From NCBI RefSeq assembly GCF_016031635.1, contig NZ_JACEGD010000008.1, forward strand, positions 62,001 to 126,000: 64,000 nucleotides of DNA. The letters run 5' to 3'. This DNA comes from Bradyrhizobium diversitatis (lineage in GTDB: Bacteria; Pseudomonadota; Alphaproteobacteria; Rhizobiales; Xanthobacteraceae). Numbering within the stretch: the stretch's first letter is position 1; every line of letters starts with the position of its first letter. The notes beneath the pieces were generated by a model. That model saw only the letters and a list, made by a program, of their open reading frames with translations, was not told the DNA's origin and did not search any database. Made by a program: the position numbers and the translations under genes. This document shows positions 33,243 through 41,347 of this stretch, in pieces.

Positions 33243-33922
33243 AGCCGGTCGTCGTTTGCAACATCAAGCGCGCCGATCCCGCCGGGATGGCAGAATACGG
33301 TGTCTCAACCGTGCACGAGGCCTATGGCCGCATCGGCCTGATGAAGCCTTACTTGCGTCCGGTCTGGGCGGGTGCGTCGATCGCCGGACCGGCGGTGACG
33401 GTGCTGGCGCAGCCCGGCGACAACTGGATGATCCATGTCGCGGTCGAGCAATGCAGGAAGGGCGACGTCCTCGTCGTCGGCTGCACCACCGACAATACCG
33501 ACGGCATGTTCGGCGAGCTGCTTGCGACATCGCTGCAGGCGCGCGGCGTCCAGGGATTGATCATCGACGCCGGATGCCGCGACGTCAAAGCGCTGCACGA
33601 GATGCGCTTTCCGGTGTGGTCACGCGCGGTCTCCGCCAAGGGCACGGTGAAGGCCACGCTCGGCTCGGTCAATGTCCCCGTGGTTTGCGCCGGCGTCAAT
33701 GTCGACCCCGGCGACATCGTCGTGGCCGATGACGACGGCGTGGTGGTGGTGCCGAAGCGCTATGCGGCCGAGGTGGCCGAAAGGGCGAAGAAGCGCAACG
33801 CGGACGAGGGCGGCAAGCGCAAGCGGCTTGCCTCCGGCGAGCTCGGTCTCGACATGTACGGGATGCGCGAGGCGCTGACGAAGGCCGGACTGGTGTACGT
33901 CGACAATCCCGAGGACGTCTGA
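33239..33922 (+). CDS. ligK: 4-carboxy-4-hydroxy-2-oxoadipate aldolase (LigK/GalC, RraA fold)
   Basis: 227 residues, RraA-like class II aldolase. The signature [20 protein letters not shown] followed by GCRD holds the expected aspartate, arginine and acid that bind the divalent metal and substrate. It would cleave 4-carboxy-4-hydroxy-2-oxoadipate to pyruvate and oxaloacetate, the last step of the protocatechuate 4,5-cleavage and gallate routes. Its ATG overlaps the hydratase stop. Confidence in the family is high; the exact substrate is supported mostly by its neighbours. Confidence 0.8.
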   Translation: MKPVVVCNIKRADPAGMAEYGVSTVHEAYGRIGLMKPYLRPVWAGASIAGPAVTVLAQPGDNWMIHVAVEQCRKGDVLVVGCTTDNTDGMFGELLATSLQARGVQGLIIDAGCRDVKALHEMRFPVWSRAVSAKGTVKATLGSVNVPVVCAGVNVDPGDIVVADDDGVVVVPKRYAAEVAERAKKRNADEGGKRKRLASGELGLDMYGMREALTKAGLVYVDNPEDV

Positions 33923-33937
33923 GCGGCAATATTGTTT

Positions 33938-33986
33938 GAGCATGATCTTTCCGGAAAACCGCTGCGCACTTTTTCGGATCATGCTC
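33938..33986. repeat. 49-bp GAGCATGATC...GATCATGCTC palindromic repeat
   Basis: Inverted repeat with ends GAGCATGATC and GATCATGCTC and a core pairing that includes GGAAAACCGC and GCGCAC. It lies inside the operon, between the aldolase and decarboxylase-like genes. A near copy in opposite orientation occurs at 49855-49903, so it is a dispersed element. As RNA it would form a strong intra-operon hairpin. Confidence 0.75.
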
Positions 33987-34006
33987 TAGAGAAGCGGAGC
34001 GGGCGG

Positions 34007-34876
34007 ATGGATCGTCTCAAGCTGAAAGCCGTTCTCGGCAGCCACCCTCATGTCCAGGCGGTGAAGAGCGGCGCGCTTCGTTCCGACCTGTTCGATCTCG
34101 ACTTCATCGAGTACACACCGACCAACACGGCGTTCAAGCCGATGGTGCGCGAGCAGGCCTTCGACGTCTGCGAGATGGCGATCGTCACCTACCTGATGGC
34201 GAAGGCGCACGGCAAGCCGCTGGTATTGCTGCCGGCGACCATGCTCGGACGCTTCCAGCATGCCTACGCGCTCTATAATCCTGAAAGGGGGACGCTCGGG
34301 CCGACCGATCTCGAAGGCAAGCGTGTCGGCATCCGCTCCTTCACGACCACGACGGGCGCCTGGATCAGGGGCATCCTCGCCAACGACTATGGCGTCGATC
34401 TCGACAGGATCCGCTGGGTGACCTTCGAGGATCCGCACGTGTCCGAATATGTCGACACCACCGAGCGCGCGCCGAAGGACAAGAAGATTCTCCAGATGCT
34501 GATCGACAGCGAGCTCGATGCCGTGCTCGGCGAGACCTCCGATAATCCCAAGCTGAAGCCGCTATTCCCTGATCCCGCCGCCGAGGCCGCCAAATGGTAC
34601 GCCCGTCGTGGTGTCGTGCCGGTCAACCATCTCGTGGTCGTGACTGAGAAGCTCGCGAAATCGCGTCTTGACGTGGTCGCGGGCGTTTATGATCTGCTCA
34701 AGCGGAACAAGGAACAAATAGGGCCTGCGGCAGCACCCGATCTCGTTCCGTTCGGGATCGAGGCCAACAGGAAGCCGCTGGAGCTGATCATCGACTACGC
34801 ATTCCAACAGGCGCTGATTCCGCGCCGCTATGCGGTCGAGGATCTCTTGGACGAGACGACACGAGGATTGAACTGA
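34007..34876 (+). CDS. 4,5-dihydroxyphthalate decarboxylase (Pht5)-like protein
   Basis: 289 residues starting MDRLKLKAVLGSHPHVQAVK. Residues 60-200 show the type II periplasmic-binding-like fold typical of this family (FDVCEMAIVTYLMAKAHGKP, GKRVGIRSFTTTTGAWIRGI), but there is no signal peptide, as expected for the cytoplasmic Pht5 decarboxylases rather than transport proteins. Pht5 makes protocatechuate from 4,5-dihydroxyphthalate. With LigI-, GalB- and LigK-like neighbours, a dicarboxylated catechol is a reasonable substrate class, but the exact compound is unknown. The stop overlaps the next start (TGATG). Confidence 0.68.
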   Translation: MDRLKLKAVLGSHPHVQAVKSGALRSDLFDLDFIEYTPTNTAFKPMVREQAFDVCEMAIVTYLMAKAHGKPLVLLPATMLGRFQHAYALYNPERGTLGPTDLEGKRVGIRSFTTTTGAWIRGILANDYGVDLDRIRWVTFEDPHVSEYVDTTERAPKDKKILQMLIDSELDAVLGETSDNPKLKPLFPDPAAEAAKWYARRGVVPVNHLVVVTEKLAKSRLDVVAGVYDLLKRNKEQIGPAAAPDLVPFGIEANRKPLELIIDYAFQQALIPRRYAVEDLLDETTRGLN

Positions 34877-35799
34877 TGGCAGGTGATCCCAGGCGCTGGC
34901 AGATCGGACTGGTCGGGTATGGCGAGGTCGGGCGGATCCTGGCCGAGGACTTGCGCCAGCAGGATATCAAGGTGTCAGCCTACGATATCAAGCTCGGTGG
35001 CTTGCAGGCCGCGCCGCTGAAGGGGCATGCGGCGAAGTTCGGCGTGGTGCTCGCAGCGTCGCACGCCGAGCTGACCGCGAAATCCGATTTCATCATCTCT
35101 GCGGTCACCGCCAGCCAGGCCGTTCCGGTCGCAAAGGCCTGTGCCGCGGCGATCAATCAGGGCACCTGGTTCCTCGATTTCAACTCGGCTTCTCCGGGCG
35201 CCAAGCAGCGCGCCGCTGCACTGATCGACGGCGCCGCCGGGCGCTATGTCGAGGGCGCGGTGATGACCTCGGTGCCGCCCTATCGCATCAAGGTGCCGCT
35301 GCTGCTCGGCGGGCCCGGTGCGAGGGAGCTGGAGCCGCTGCTGAACGCGATCGGATTTGCCGCGAAGGTTGCGAGCGACAGGCTCGGAGTGTCCTCCGCG
35401 GTCAAGATGTGCCGCAGCATCATGATCAAGGGCTTGGAAGCTATGGTCATCGAAAGTTTTACGACCGCGCGCGCCTATGGTGTCGAGGATGCGGTGCTGG
35501 CCTCGCTCGCGGAAACTTTTCCCGGCATCGATTGGGAGAAGCAGGGCGCCTATGTCTTCCAGCGCGTGATCGAGCACGGCCGTCGCCGCGCCGAGGAGGT
35601 GTGTGAGGTCGCTGAAACCGTACGCGAGGCGGGTTTGACGCCATGGTCCGCGCAAGGCACTGCCGAACGGCAGGCCTGGGTGGCTGATCTCGCCGATGAG
35701 GGGCTGTTCGGTCCCAGGAGCACGGAAGACTTCGCCCGCAGCGCGGATTGGCGGACCGAGGCTGACCGGATCCTCGCGAAGATCAACCGCACCAAGTAA
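34876..35799 (+). CDS. NAD(P)-dependent oxidoreductase, 6PGDH-like with DUF1932
   Basis: 307 residues. The N-terminal Rossmann fold has GLVGYGEVGRILAEDLRQQ, and the rest follows the 3-hydroxyisobutyrate/6-phosphogluconate dehydrogenase pattern with a C-terminal DUF1932-type helical domain (VKMCRSIMIKGLEAMVIESF, holding the likely catalytic lysine). It is the last gene of the TetR operon. A dehydrogenase acting on the ring-cleavage semialdehyde would complete the pathway, and this protein may do so in place of LigC; that is inference only. Confidence 0.68.
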   Translation: MAGDPRRWQIGLVGYGEVGRILAEDLRQQDIKVSAYDIKLGGLQAAPLKGHAAKFGVVLAASHAELTAKSDFIISAVTASQAVPVAKACAAAINQGTWFLDFNSASPGAKQRAAALIDGAAGRYVEGAVMTSVPPYRIKVPLLLGGPGARELEPLLNAIGFAAKVASDRLGVSSAVKMCRSIMIKGLEAMVIESFTTARAYGVEDAVLASLAETFPGIDWEKQGAYVFQRVIEHGRRRAEEVCEVAETVREAGLTPWSAQGTAERQAWVADLADEGLFGPRSTEDFARSADWRTEADRILAKINRTK

Positions 35800-35874
35800 T
35801 CAGCTCAAGACCGCGCCGCCGGTCTGAAAACTCTCCGCGTGCAGCATCGCGGAATGTCCGGGATATGACCGCTC

Positions 35875-37116
35875 TCAGCTCTTGGGAGTGAACAGGGTAG
35901 GCCGCTGCCGCGCAAATGTCTGCCGGCCACCCTTGAAGCCCATCAGGACATCGGGCAACTCGGCGATAGCGAAGCGGCTGTCTTGCGTATCGAGCACGAT
36001 GAGGTCGGCGGGATTACCGACCTCGATGCCGTAGTCGGCGAGGTTCATCAGCCGGGCCGGCAGCTCGGTCACGAGGTCCAGGCAGGTGTCGAAATCGCTC
36101 ACCGAGGCGTGCGCGACATTGGCGTAGAAATTCGCCATCCGCAGCAGCGAGGCATCGCCGAACGGCGTGAAGGGGTTGAGCACGTTGTTGGTGGCGACCG
36201 AGCAGAGCACGCCATCGTCGGCAAGCTTGTGGGCGAGGGTCAGCCCACGCGGTGCGTTGTGCGTGGCCTCGCGCCCCATCAGATAGAGATCGGTCGCGGG
36301 CAGGACGGTGACGGCAACGCCGGATTTCGCCAGTTGCGCGGTGGCGGCCTTCATCCGGTCCGGCGACAACGCCGACAGCTTTGTCGCATGGCCGATCGCG
36401 ACGCGTCCGCCGTAGTTGCGCTGCTCGGTCTGGCGGCAGACCTCGTCGAGGTGCCACCAGGAGGGGTCGAGGTCGAAATCGAGATGAAGGTCGACATCGA
36501 CGTCGAATTCCTGGGCTAGATCGAAGATGCGCGCGAGATGGGCGTTCGGGTCGGTGTCCATGTAGGGACAGCCGCCGATGGCCTCGCCGCCTTCGCGCAG
36601 CGCCTGGATCAGCAACTCCTCGGCTCCGGGATCGTTGGTGAGGCCTTCCTGCGGGAAGACGCAGAGCTCGAGGTCGACCGCCCAGGCGTAATCGCGCTTC
36701 AGCGCCTTGACCGCCTCGAAGCCGCGGAGGCCGATGCGGGGGTCGATCTCGACATGCGTGCGCATCCGCGTCGTGCCGTTGACGATGGCGCGTTCAAGCA
36801 CCTTTGCGCCACGTGCGTAGACGTCCTCGATCGTGAAATCCTTCTTCATCGCGGCGACGGCGCGGATCGCCTCCGAGACGTTGCCGTGATCGTGGCCGCA
36901 GCGGCCAAGCAGGCAGGCCTTGTCGAGATGGATGTGGGTGTCGACGAAGCCGGGCAGGGCGAGGCGGCCACCGAGATCGACCTCGGCGGCCTCGCAGGCC
37001 AGCTTGGGCGCGATCACGGCGATACGACCGTCCTTCACGCCGATATCGACGGGTGCGGCGGAAGAGCGCAACAGCGCGTTGCGGAAGATCAGGTCCAAGG
37101 CGGCTTGGGTGGTCAT
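35875..37116 (-). CDS. metal-dependent amidohydrolase, cytosine deaminase/AtzC-like
   Basis: 413 residues. First metal motif GFVDTHIHLDKA, then DVDLHLDFDLD, RVAIGHATKLS and a late VATNNVLNPFTPFG with the substrate-binding aspartate position changed to asparagine-rich sequence. The HIHLDK motif is typical of cytosine deaminase and N-isopropylammelide hydrolase relatives, which hydrolyse C-N bonds of pyrimidine or triazine rings. The substrate is unknown. It is divergent from the SnoaL-like gene, and the operator at 37211 sits in that interval, so the GntR at 37678-38436 probably regulates it. Confidence 0.75.
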   Translation of the reverse strand: MTTQAALDLIFRNALLRSSAAPVDIGVKDGRIAVIAPKLACEAAEVDLGGRLALPGFVDTHIHLDKACLLGRCGHDHGNVSEAIRAVAAMKKDFTIEDVYARGAKVLERAIVNGTTRMRTHVEIDPRIGLRGFEAVKALKRDYAWAVDLELCVFPQEGLTNDPGAEELLIQALREGGEAIGGCPYMDTDPNAHLARIFDLAQEFDVDVDLHLDFDLDPSWWHLDEVCRQTEQRNYGGRVAIGHATKLSALSPDRMKAATAQLAKSGVAVTVLPATDLYLMGREATHNAPRGLTLAHKLADDGVLCSVATNNVLNPFTPFGDASLLRMANFYANVAHASVSDFDTCLDLVTELPARLMNLADYGIEVGNPADLIVLDTQDSRFAIAELPDVLMGFKGGRQTFARQRPTLFTPKS

Positions 37117-37210
37117 GGCGTTGGATTCAGCTATGGCAGCCTAGCGGAAGCCGTGGGAGCGGGCAGCTCCAGATTGTGTGCAGTGCTCGGGTCAGATTGT
37201 CCAAAAAATG

Positions 37211-37218
37211 TGCATGCA
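37211..37218. promoter_or_regulatory. TGCATGCA operator-like site (GntR regulon), site F
   Basis: TGCATGCA followed by CTTTG, in the divergent region between the amidohydrolase and SnoaL-like genes. The same TGCATGCA plus STTTG element occurs at 38504 and 38608 around the adjacent gntR, which makes it the likely binding site of that regulator. Confidence 0.6.
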
Positions 37219-37264
37219 CTTTGAAGCCCGGATTGTAAGATGGCGACATCCGGAGAACCCCGCG

Positions 37265-37681
37265 ATGTCTACTCCCGCAAAAGCCGAAAGCCCGATGACT
37301 GACGCCGAGATTGTCGAAGCCTATCTCAACGCTTCGATGATACCGGATCCCGATGCCGCTGCGGCCTATATGAAGCCGGGCACGGTGATCACGTTCACCG
37401 GCGGTCGCGCGTTCGACCATCCGCGCGGGCCGACCGGCTTCAACGCCAGGCGCTATCGCTGGGTGAAGAAGAAGATGGACCGGTTCGACGTCTGCCCGGG
37501 CGCGGACGAGACCGTCGTCTACAGCGTCGGCACGCTCTACGGCGAATGGATGGACGGCACGCCGTTCGAGGGCAACCGCTATGTCGATCGCTTCGTCGTG
37601 AGGGGCGGGCAGATCGTGAAGATGGACGTGTGGAACGACAGCGCCGAGCGCATTCTCGTTCAGCGCGGGATCGAGGCTTAG
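37265..37681 (+). CDS. SnoaL/NTF2-like small protein
   Basis: 138 residues. The pattern TDAEIVEAYLNASMIPDPDA then YMKPGTVITFTGGRAFDHP and GTLYGEWMDGTPFEGNRYVD matches the NTF2-like cone fold, in which a pocket binds or isomerises a small ligand. GGAG precedes the ATG at 37265. Its stop overlaps the convergent gntR stop by 3-4 bp. The function is unknown; co-regulation with the amidohydrolases suggests a role in handling the same compound. Confidence 0.65.
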   Translation: MSTPAKAESPMTDAEIVEAYLNASMIPDPDAAAAYMKPGTVITFTGGRAFDHPRGPTGFNARRYRWVKKKMDRFDVCPGADETVVYSVGTLYGEWMDGTPFEGNRYVDRFVVRGGQIVKMDVWNDSAERILVQRGIEA

Positions 37682-38436
37682 CCCCTCCGCGCGATTTTCG
37701 ACAGCTTGACGACGCGATCGCTCGTCACCTCGTCGGCATAGGGCGCGAGGATATCGAGGAGGTCGCGGCCGCGCTGCGGAGTGGGAGCAACCAGCGCACG
37801 ATTGGCCACGGAATCCAGGTGATGGTGCATCAGCTCCATCACCTTGGCCGCGTCGCCCTTGGCGAGCGCGGCGATGATGGCGCGGTGCTCGTTGATGGCA
37901 CATTCGCTGGAATGCGGCCGGCTGTAGAGCGACAGCGTCAGGCAGCAGCGATAGGCGACCTCGCTGATATAGCGCACCAGGATCGGGCTGTTCGTCATGT
38001 GGGCGAGCAGGATGTGGAATTCGGTGGCGAGGCGAATCGAGACGGCGTCCGTGCCGCCGCGCGCGCGGTCCTCGGCATCGACATGGGCGTTCAGCTCGGC
38101 GATCTGCGCCTTCGTCAGCTTGCCCGCAAGCTGGCGCACGACGAGCCGTTCGAGCTCGATGCGGATGTCGAAGGCATCGCGCGCCTCCTGCCAGCTCGGC
38201 GTCGCCACCACCGCGATCCGGTTGCGGCGCAGCTCGACCAGGCCCTCCGCGGCGAGCTGGCCCAGCGCATGGCGGGCAATGGTGCGGCTGACGCCGAAGC
38301 GTTCACCGAGCGCATCCTCCGGCAGCTTGGCGCCAGGCTCCAGCGCCTGTTCGATGATCGCGCGCCTGAGCGCGCGGCAGATCACGCTGACCTTGTCCGA
38401 CGATTCAGAAGTCTTGCTGCTCGCGCGCGCCGCCAT
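37678..38436 (-). CDS. GntR-family regulator with FCD domain
   Basis: 252 residues starting MAARASSKTSESSDKVSVIC. The GntR winged helix is clear: RRAIIEQALEPGAKLPEDAL, GERFGVSRTIARHALGQLAA, EGLVELRRNRIAVVATPS. The C-terminal all-helical FCD domain has the usual histidine positions in NMEFH-like, TEFHILLAHMTNSP and HRAIIAALAKGD. The start at 38436 follows AAGGA at 8 nt; a longer frame up to 38508 would run through the operator at 38504 and is unlikely. The gene is next to sites F, G and H, which it probably binds, with a small metabolite as the signal. Confidence 0.85.
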   Translation of the reverse strand: MAARASSKTSESSDKVSVICRALRRAIIEQALEPGAKLPEDALGERFGVSRTIARHALGQLAAEGLVELRRNRIAVVATPSWQEARDAFDIRIELERLVVRQLAGKLTKAQIAELNAHVDAEDRARGGTDAVSIRLATEFHILLAHMTNSPILVRYISEVAYRCCLTLSLYSRPHSSECAINEHRAIIAALAKGDAAKVMELMHHHLDSVANRALVAPTPQRGRDLLDILAPYADEVTSDRVVKLSKIARRG

Positions 38437-38503
38437 CGGCGAATCCTTGGGATGGGTCGAAGCCTCTCTGTAGCACAGTCTCGCTGCGATCCGGCGCTCC
38501 AAA

Positions 38504-38511
38504 TGCATGCA
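38504..38511. promoter_or_regulatory. TGCATGCA operator-like site G, gntR promoter
   Basis: CAAATGCATGCAGTTTG, a wider palindrome with CAAA/TTTG arms around TGCATGCA. It lies 68 bp upstream of the gntR ATG at 38436, a position fitting autoregulation. Confidence 0.6.
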
Positions 38512-38607
38512 GTTTGATGTCCAGATTGCCTAAATCGACTCCGGCCGTTCGCCGAGGGCATCTGGCAAATCATTGATTTTGCGGGGACGGCAGGCTGGCA
38601 CCTAGCT

Positions 38608-38636
38608 TGCATGCACTTTGGCTGTGATGCGCATGC
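38608..38636. promoter_or_regulatory. TGCATGCA operator-like site H, ABC operon promoter
   Basis: TTGCATGCACTTTG (TGCATGCA at 38608-38615), then a second, weaker TGCGCATGCA ending at the start region of the ABC gene. Two copies within 29 bp of the start codon suggest direct repression of the transport operon by the adjacent GntR protein. Confidence 0.58.
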
Positions 38637-39490
38637 AACCCAACGCCCAGTTTGACGGCCAGCCCGTTTCCGAAGGCGCCGCCGCCACGGCCATCGAACT
38701 GTCCGAGGCCTCCGTGACCTTCGGGCGCGGCGACCGCGCCGTGCCCGCCCTGTCGACGACCACCTTGAAGATCGCCGACGGGGAGTTTGTCGCACTGGTC
38801 GGCCCGTCAGGATGCGGCAAATCGACCATTCTGCGTCTGGTCAGCGGCCTGGTGCAGCCGACCAGCGGCGTCGTCATCGTCGGCGGCCGCGAAGTCGCGG
38901 CGCGCGCGATGCGGGTCGGCATGGCCTTCCAGAATCCGACCATGCTGCCGTGGATGACGATCGAGCGGAACATCATGTTGCCGCTGAAGATCGTCGAGCC
39001 CTTCCGCTCGAATTTCCGGAAGCTGCGCAAGACCGAATTCCGTGACAAGGCCAACGCGCTGCTGGAGCAGGTCGGCCTCAAGGGCTTTGGCAGCCGTTAC
39101 CCCTGGCAGCTCTCCGGCGGCATGCTCCAGCGCGCCAATCTGTGCCGCGCCCTGATCCACGAACCGCGCATGCTGCTGCTGGATGAGCCGTTCGGCGCGC
39201 TCGACCAGTTCACCCGCGAAGAGCTGTGGACGATCCTCCAGACCCTCTGGATGACGCACAAGCCGACTGTGCTGCTGGTCACCCACGATCTGCGCGAGGC
39301 CGGCTTTCTCGCCAGCCGCATCTGCGTGATGAGCGCGCGCCCCGGCCGCATCCTCGACGACAGCCGCGTCGAGTTTGCGCGCCCGCGCACCGTCGCCATG
39401 ACCTTTGAGCCGGAATTCGTTGCGCTGAACCAGAAGCTGCGGACCTTCATCGAGGATGCGCGCAGCGCCGCTGAGCAGGGGACAGGCTGA
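38627..39490 (+). CDS. ABC transporter ATP-binding protein, NitT/TauT (SsuB) type
   Basis: 287 residues from ATG 38627 (ATG 38633 is equally possible). Walker A GPSGCGKST, signature LSGGMLQR, Walker B MLLLDEPFGALD and H-loop VTHDLREA are all intact, and the D-loop SerGly pattern is of the nitrate/sulphonate/taurine type. It energises the permease encoded next (TGATG overlap). The start region carries TGCATGC elements, so it is probably controlled by the neighbouring GntR. Confidence 0.88.
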   Translation: MRMQPNAQFDGQPVSEGAAATAIELSEASVTFGRGDRAVPALSTTTLKIADGEFVALVGPSGCGKSTILRLVSGLVQPTSGVVIVGGREVAARAMRVGMAFQNPTMLPWMTIERNIMLPLKIVEPFRSNFRKLRKTEFRDKANALLEQVGLKGFGSRYPWQLSGGMLQRANLCRALIHEPRMLLLDEPFGALDQFTREELWTILQTLWMTHKPTVLLVTHDLREAGFLASRICVMSARPGRILDDSRVEFARPRTVAMTFEPEFVALNQKLRTFIEDARSAAEQGTG

Positions 39491-40266
39491 TGTTCGGGAT
39501 CGATATCAGGCAGAAGGCGTGGTCGGCGGGGCTGATCTTGTTGTTCTTCGTCGCCTGGGAGCTGTTCTGCCTGATGACCGGCATGTCGGATCTGGTGCTG
39601 CCGCGACCCTCGCAGGTGTTCTTGACGTTGTACCAGCGCTTCCCGGTGCTGTGGCCGCACATCGTGCAGACGCTCGCGACCACCATGTTCGGCTTCGTGC
39701 TTGGCGTCGCGCTCGGGGTCGCCCTCGGCGCCATCATCGGCGTGTCGAAGACGGCCTACGATACCTGCTATCCGCTGCTCATCGGCTTCTCCTCCATCCC
39801 CAAGGTCGCGGTGGTGCCGATCTTCGTGCTGTGGTTCGGCTCCGGCACGGTGCCGGCGGTGCTGACCGCGCTGTCGATCTGCTTCTTTCCAATCGTCGTG
39901 AATATCGCCACGGGCCTTGCGACCACCGAGCCCGAGCTCGAGGACGTGCTGAAGGCGCTCGGCGCGAGCAAGCTCGACATCCTCTGGAACGTCGGCCTGC
40001 CCAGGACCATGCCCTTCTTCTTCGCTTCGCTGAAGGTCGCGATCTCATACGCTTTCGTCGGCGCGGTGCTGTCGGAGACCGTCGCCTCCAACCGCGGCAT
40101 CGGCAACGTCATGATGACCGCGTCCTCCAATTTCAACGTGCCGCTGGTCTTTGCCGGCCTGTTCGTGCTCGCCGCGCTCGGCGTCGCACTCTACGTCGTG
40201 TTCTCGCTGATCGAAGGGCGGGTCACCGGCTGGGCCACGCGCAAGAACGACGTGATCGCAACCTGA
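39490..40266 (+). CDS. ABC transporter permease, NitT/TauT type
   Basis: 258 residues with six predicted spans, starting MFGIDIRQKAWSAGLILLFF. The EAA-like cytoplasmic loop is ELEDVLKALGASKLDILWNV then GLPRTMPFFFASL, which docks to the ATPase. It overlaps the ATPase stop by one base. In the middle of the ATPase-permease-binding-protein trio, followed 39 bp later by the binding-protein gene. Confidence 0.88.
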   Translation: MFGIDIRQKAWSAGLILLFFVAWELFCLMTGMSDLVLPRPSQVFLTLYQRFPVLWPHIVQTLATTMFGFVLGVALGVALGAIIGVSKTAYDTCYPLLIGFSSIPKVAVVPIFVLWFGSGTVPAVLTALSICFFPIVVNIATGLATTEPELEDVLKALGASKLDILWNVGLPRTMPFFFASLKVAISYAFVGAVLSETVASNRGIGNVMMTASSNFNVPLVFAGLFVLAALGVALYVVFSLIEGRVTGWATRKNDVIAT

Positions 40267-40305
40267 TTTTCCAACTGTCACGCAACGAAGCTTGAGGAGG
40301 TCTCG

Positions 40306-41331
40306 ATGTTGAGGAACGTAACCGCCGCGCTGCTGGGATTGGCGCTGTCCGCCGGTGCCGCCACGGCGCAGGAAACCACGATCAAGTTCACGCTGGGCTG
40401 GAAAACCCAGGGCAGCGATGCCGCGTTCTTCTACGCCAAGGACAACGGTTTCTTCAAAGAGGAGGGGCTCAACGTCGTCATCGACCAGGGCGAGGGCTCC
40501 GGTGCCACCGTCACGCGCGTGATGTCCGGCGCCTATGACGCGGGCTTCGGCGACGTCAATGCCATCATCCAGAATGCCTCGAGCAAGCCGCAGGAGGCGC
40601 CCGTCATGGTCTACATGATGTGGAACCAGCCGCCGTTCGCGATCGTCGCCAAGAAGAGCAGCGGCATCAACACCATCAAGGATTTCGAAGGCCACACGCT
40701 CGGCGGCGCGCAGGGCACGCCGACGACGCGCCTTCTGCCGGTGTTCACGCGCAAGAACGGGCTCGACGGCGAGAAGATCAAGATCTCCAACATGGCGCCG
40801 AACCTGCAGGAGCCGATGCTGATCAAGGGCGACATCGATGCGGCCCTCGTCTTCAACATCACGAGCTATTTCAATTTGGTGCTGAATCGCCAGGATCCGG
40901 ACAAGGACTTCAAATGGTTCTCGTTCGGCGAGTACGGCCTCGATCTCTATTCGAACGGCGTGATGGTCTCCCGCAAGCTGATCGCCTCGAACCCGAAGGC
41001 CGTCGCGGGCCTGGTGCGCGCCATCAACAAGGGCGCGATCGCGGTCGCCAAGGACCAGAACGCCGGCATGAAGGCTGCGACGAACTACGACAACCTCATC
41101 AACGCCGACGTCGAGAAGCGCCGGCTGCAATATTCCTTCGAGAAGCTGATCGTCTCGCCGGAGATGAAGGAGATCGGCATCGGCGACATCAAGGACGACC
41201 GCATGACCCGCGCCATCGGCATCGTGGTCGAGGGCTATCAGCTCGCCCGGACGCCGACGCCGGCGGAGGTGTTCTCGCGCGAGTTCCTGCCGCCCCGCGC
41301 GGAGCGGGAGCTGGTGTATACGGCCAACTGA
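40306..41331 (+). CDS. ABC transporter binding protein, NMT1/THI5-like
   Basis: 341 residues with a signal peptide (MLRNVTAALLGLALSAGAAT then AQ). The mature protein has the NMT1/SsuA-type lobes: KFTLGWKTQGSDAAFFYAKD, GSGATVTRVMSGAYDAGFGD and INTIKDFEGHTLGGAQGTP. Ligands of this group include thiamine precursors, sulphonates and N-heterocycles; here the flanking amidohydrolases suggest a pyrimidine- or purine-like ring compound, as inference. GAGG ribosome-binding site at good spacing. Confidence 0.85.
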   Translation: MLRNVTAALLGLALSAGAATAQETTIKFTLGWKTQGSDAAFFYAKDNGFFKEEGLNVVIDQGEGSGATVTRVMSGAYDAGFGDVNAIIQNASSKPQEAPVMVYMMWNQPPFAIVAKKSSGINTIKDFEGHTLGGAQGTPTTRLLPVFTRKNGLDGEKIKISNMAPNLQEPMLIKGDIDAALVFNITSYFNLVLNRQDPDKDFKWFSFGEYGLDLYSNGVMVSRKLIASNPKAVAGLVRAINKGAIAVAKDQNAGMKAATNYDNLINADVEKRRLQYSFEKLIVSPEMKEIGIGDIKDDRMTRAIGIVVEGYQLARTPTPAEVFSREFLPPRAERELVYTAN

Positions 41332-41347
41332 TCCCGGAGCGACGGCC

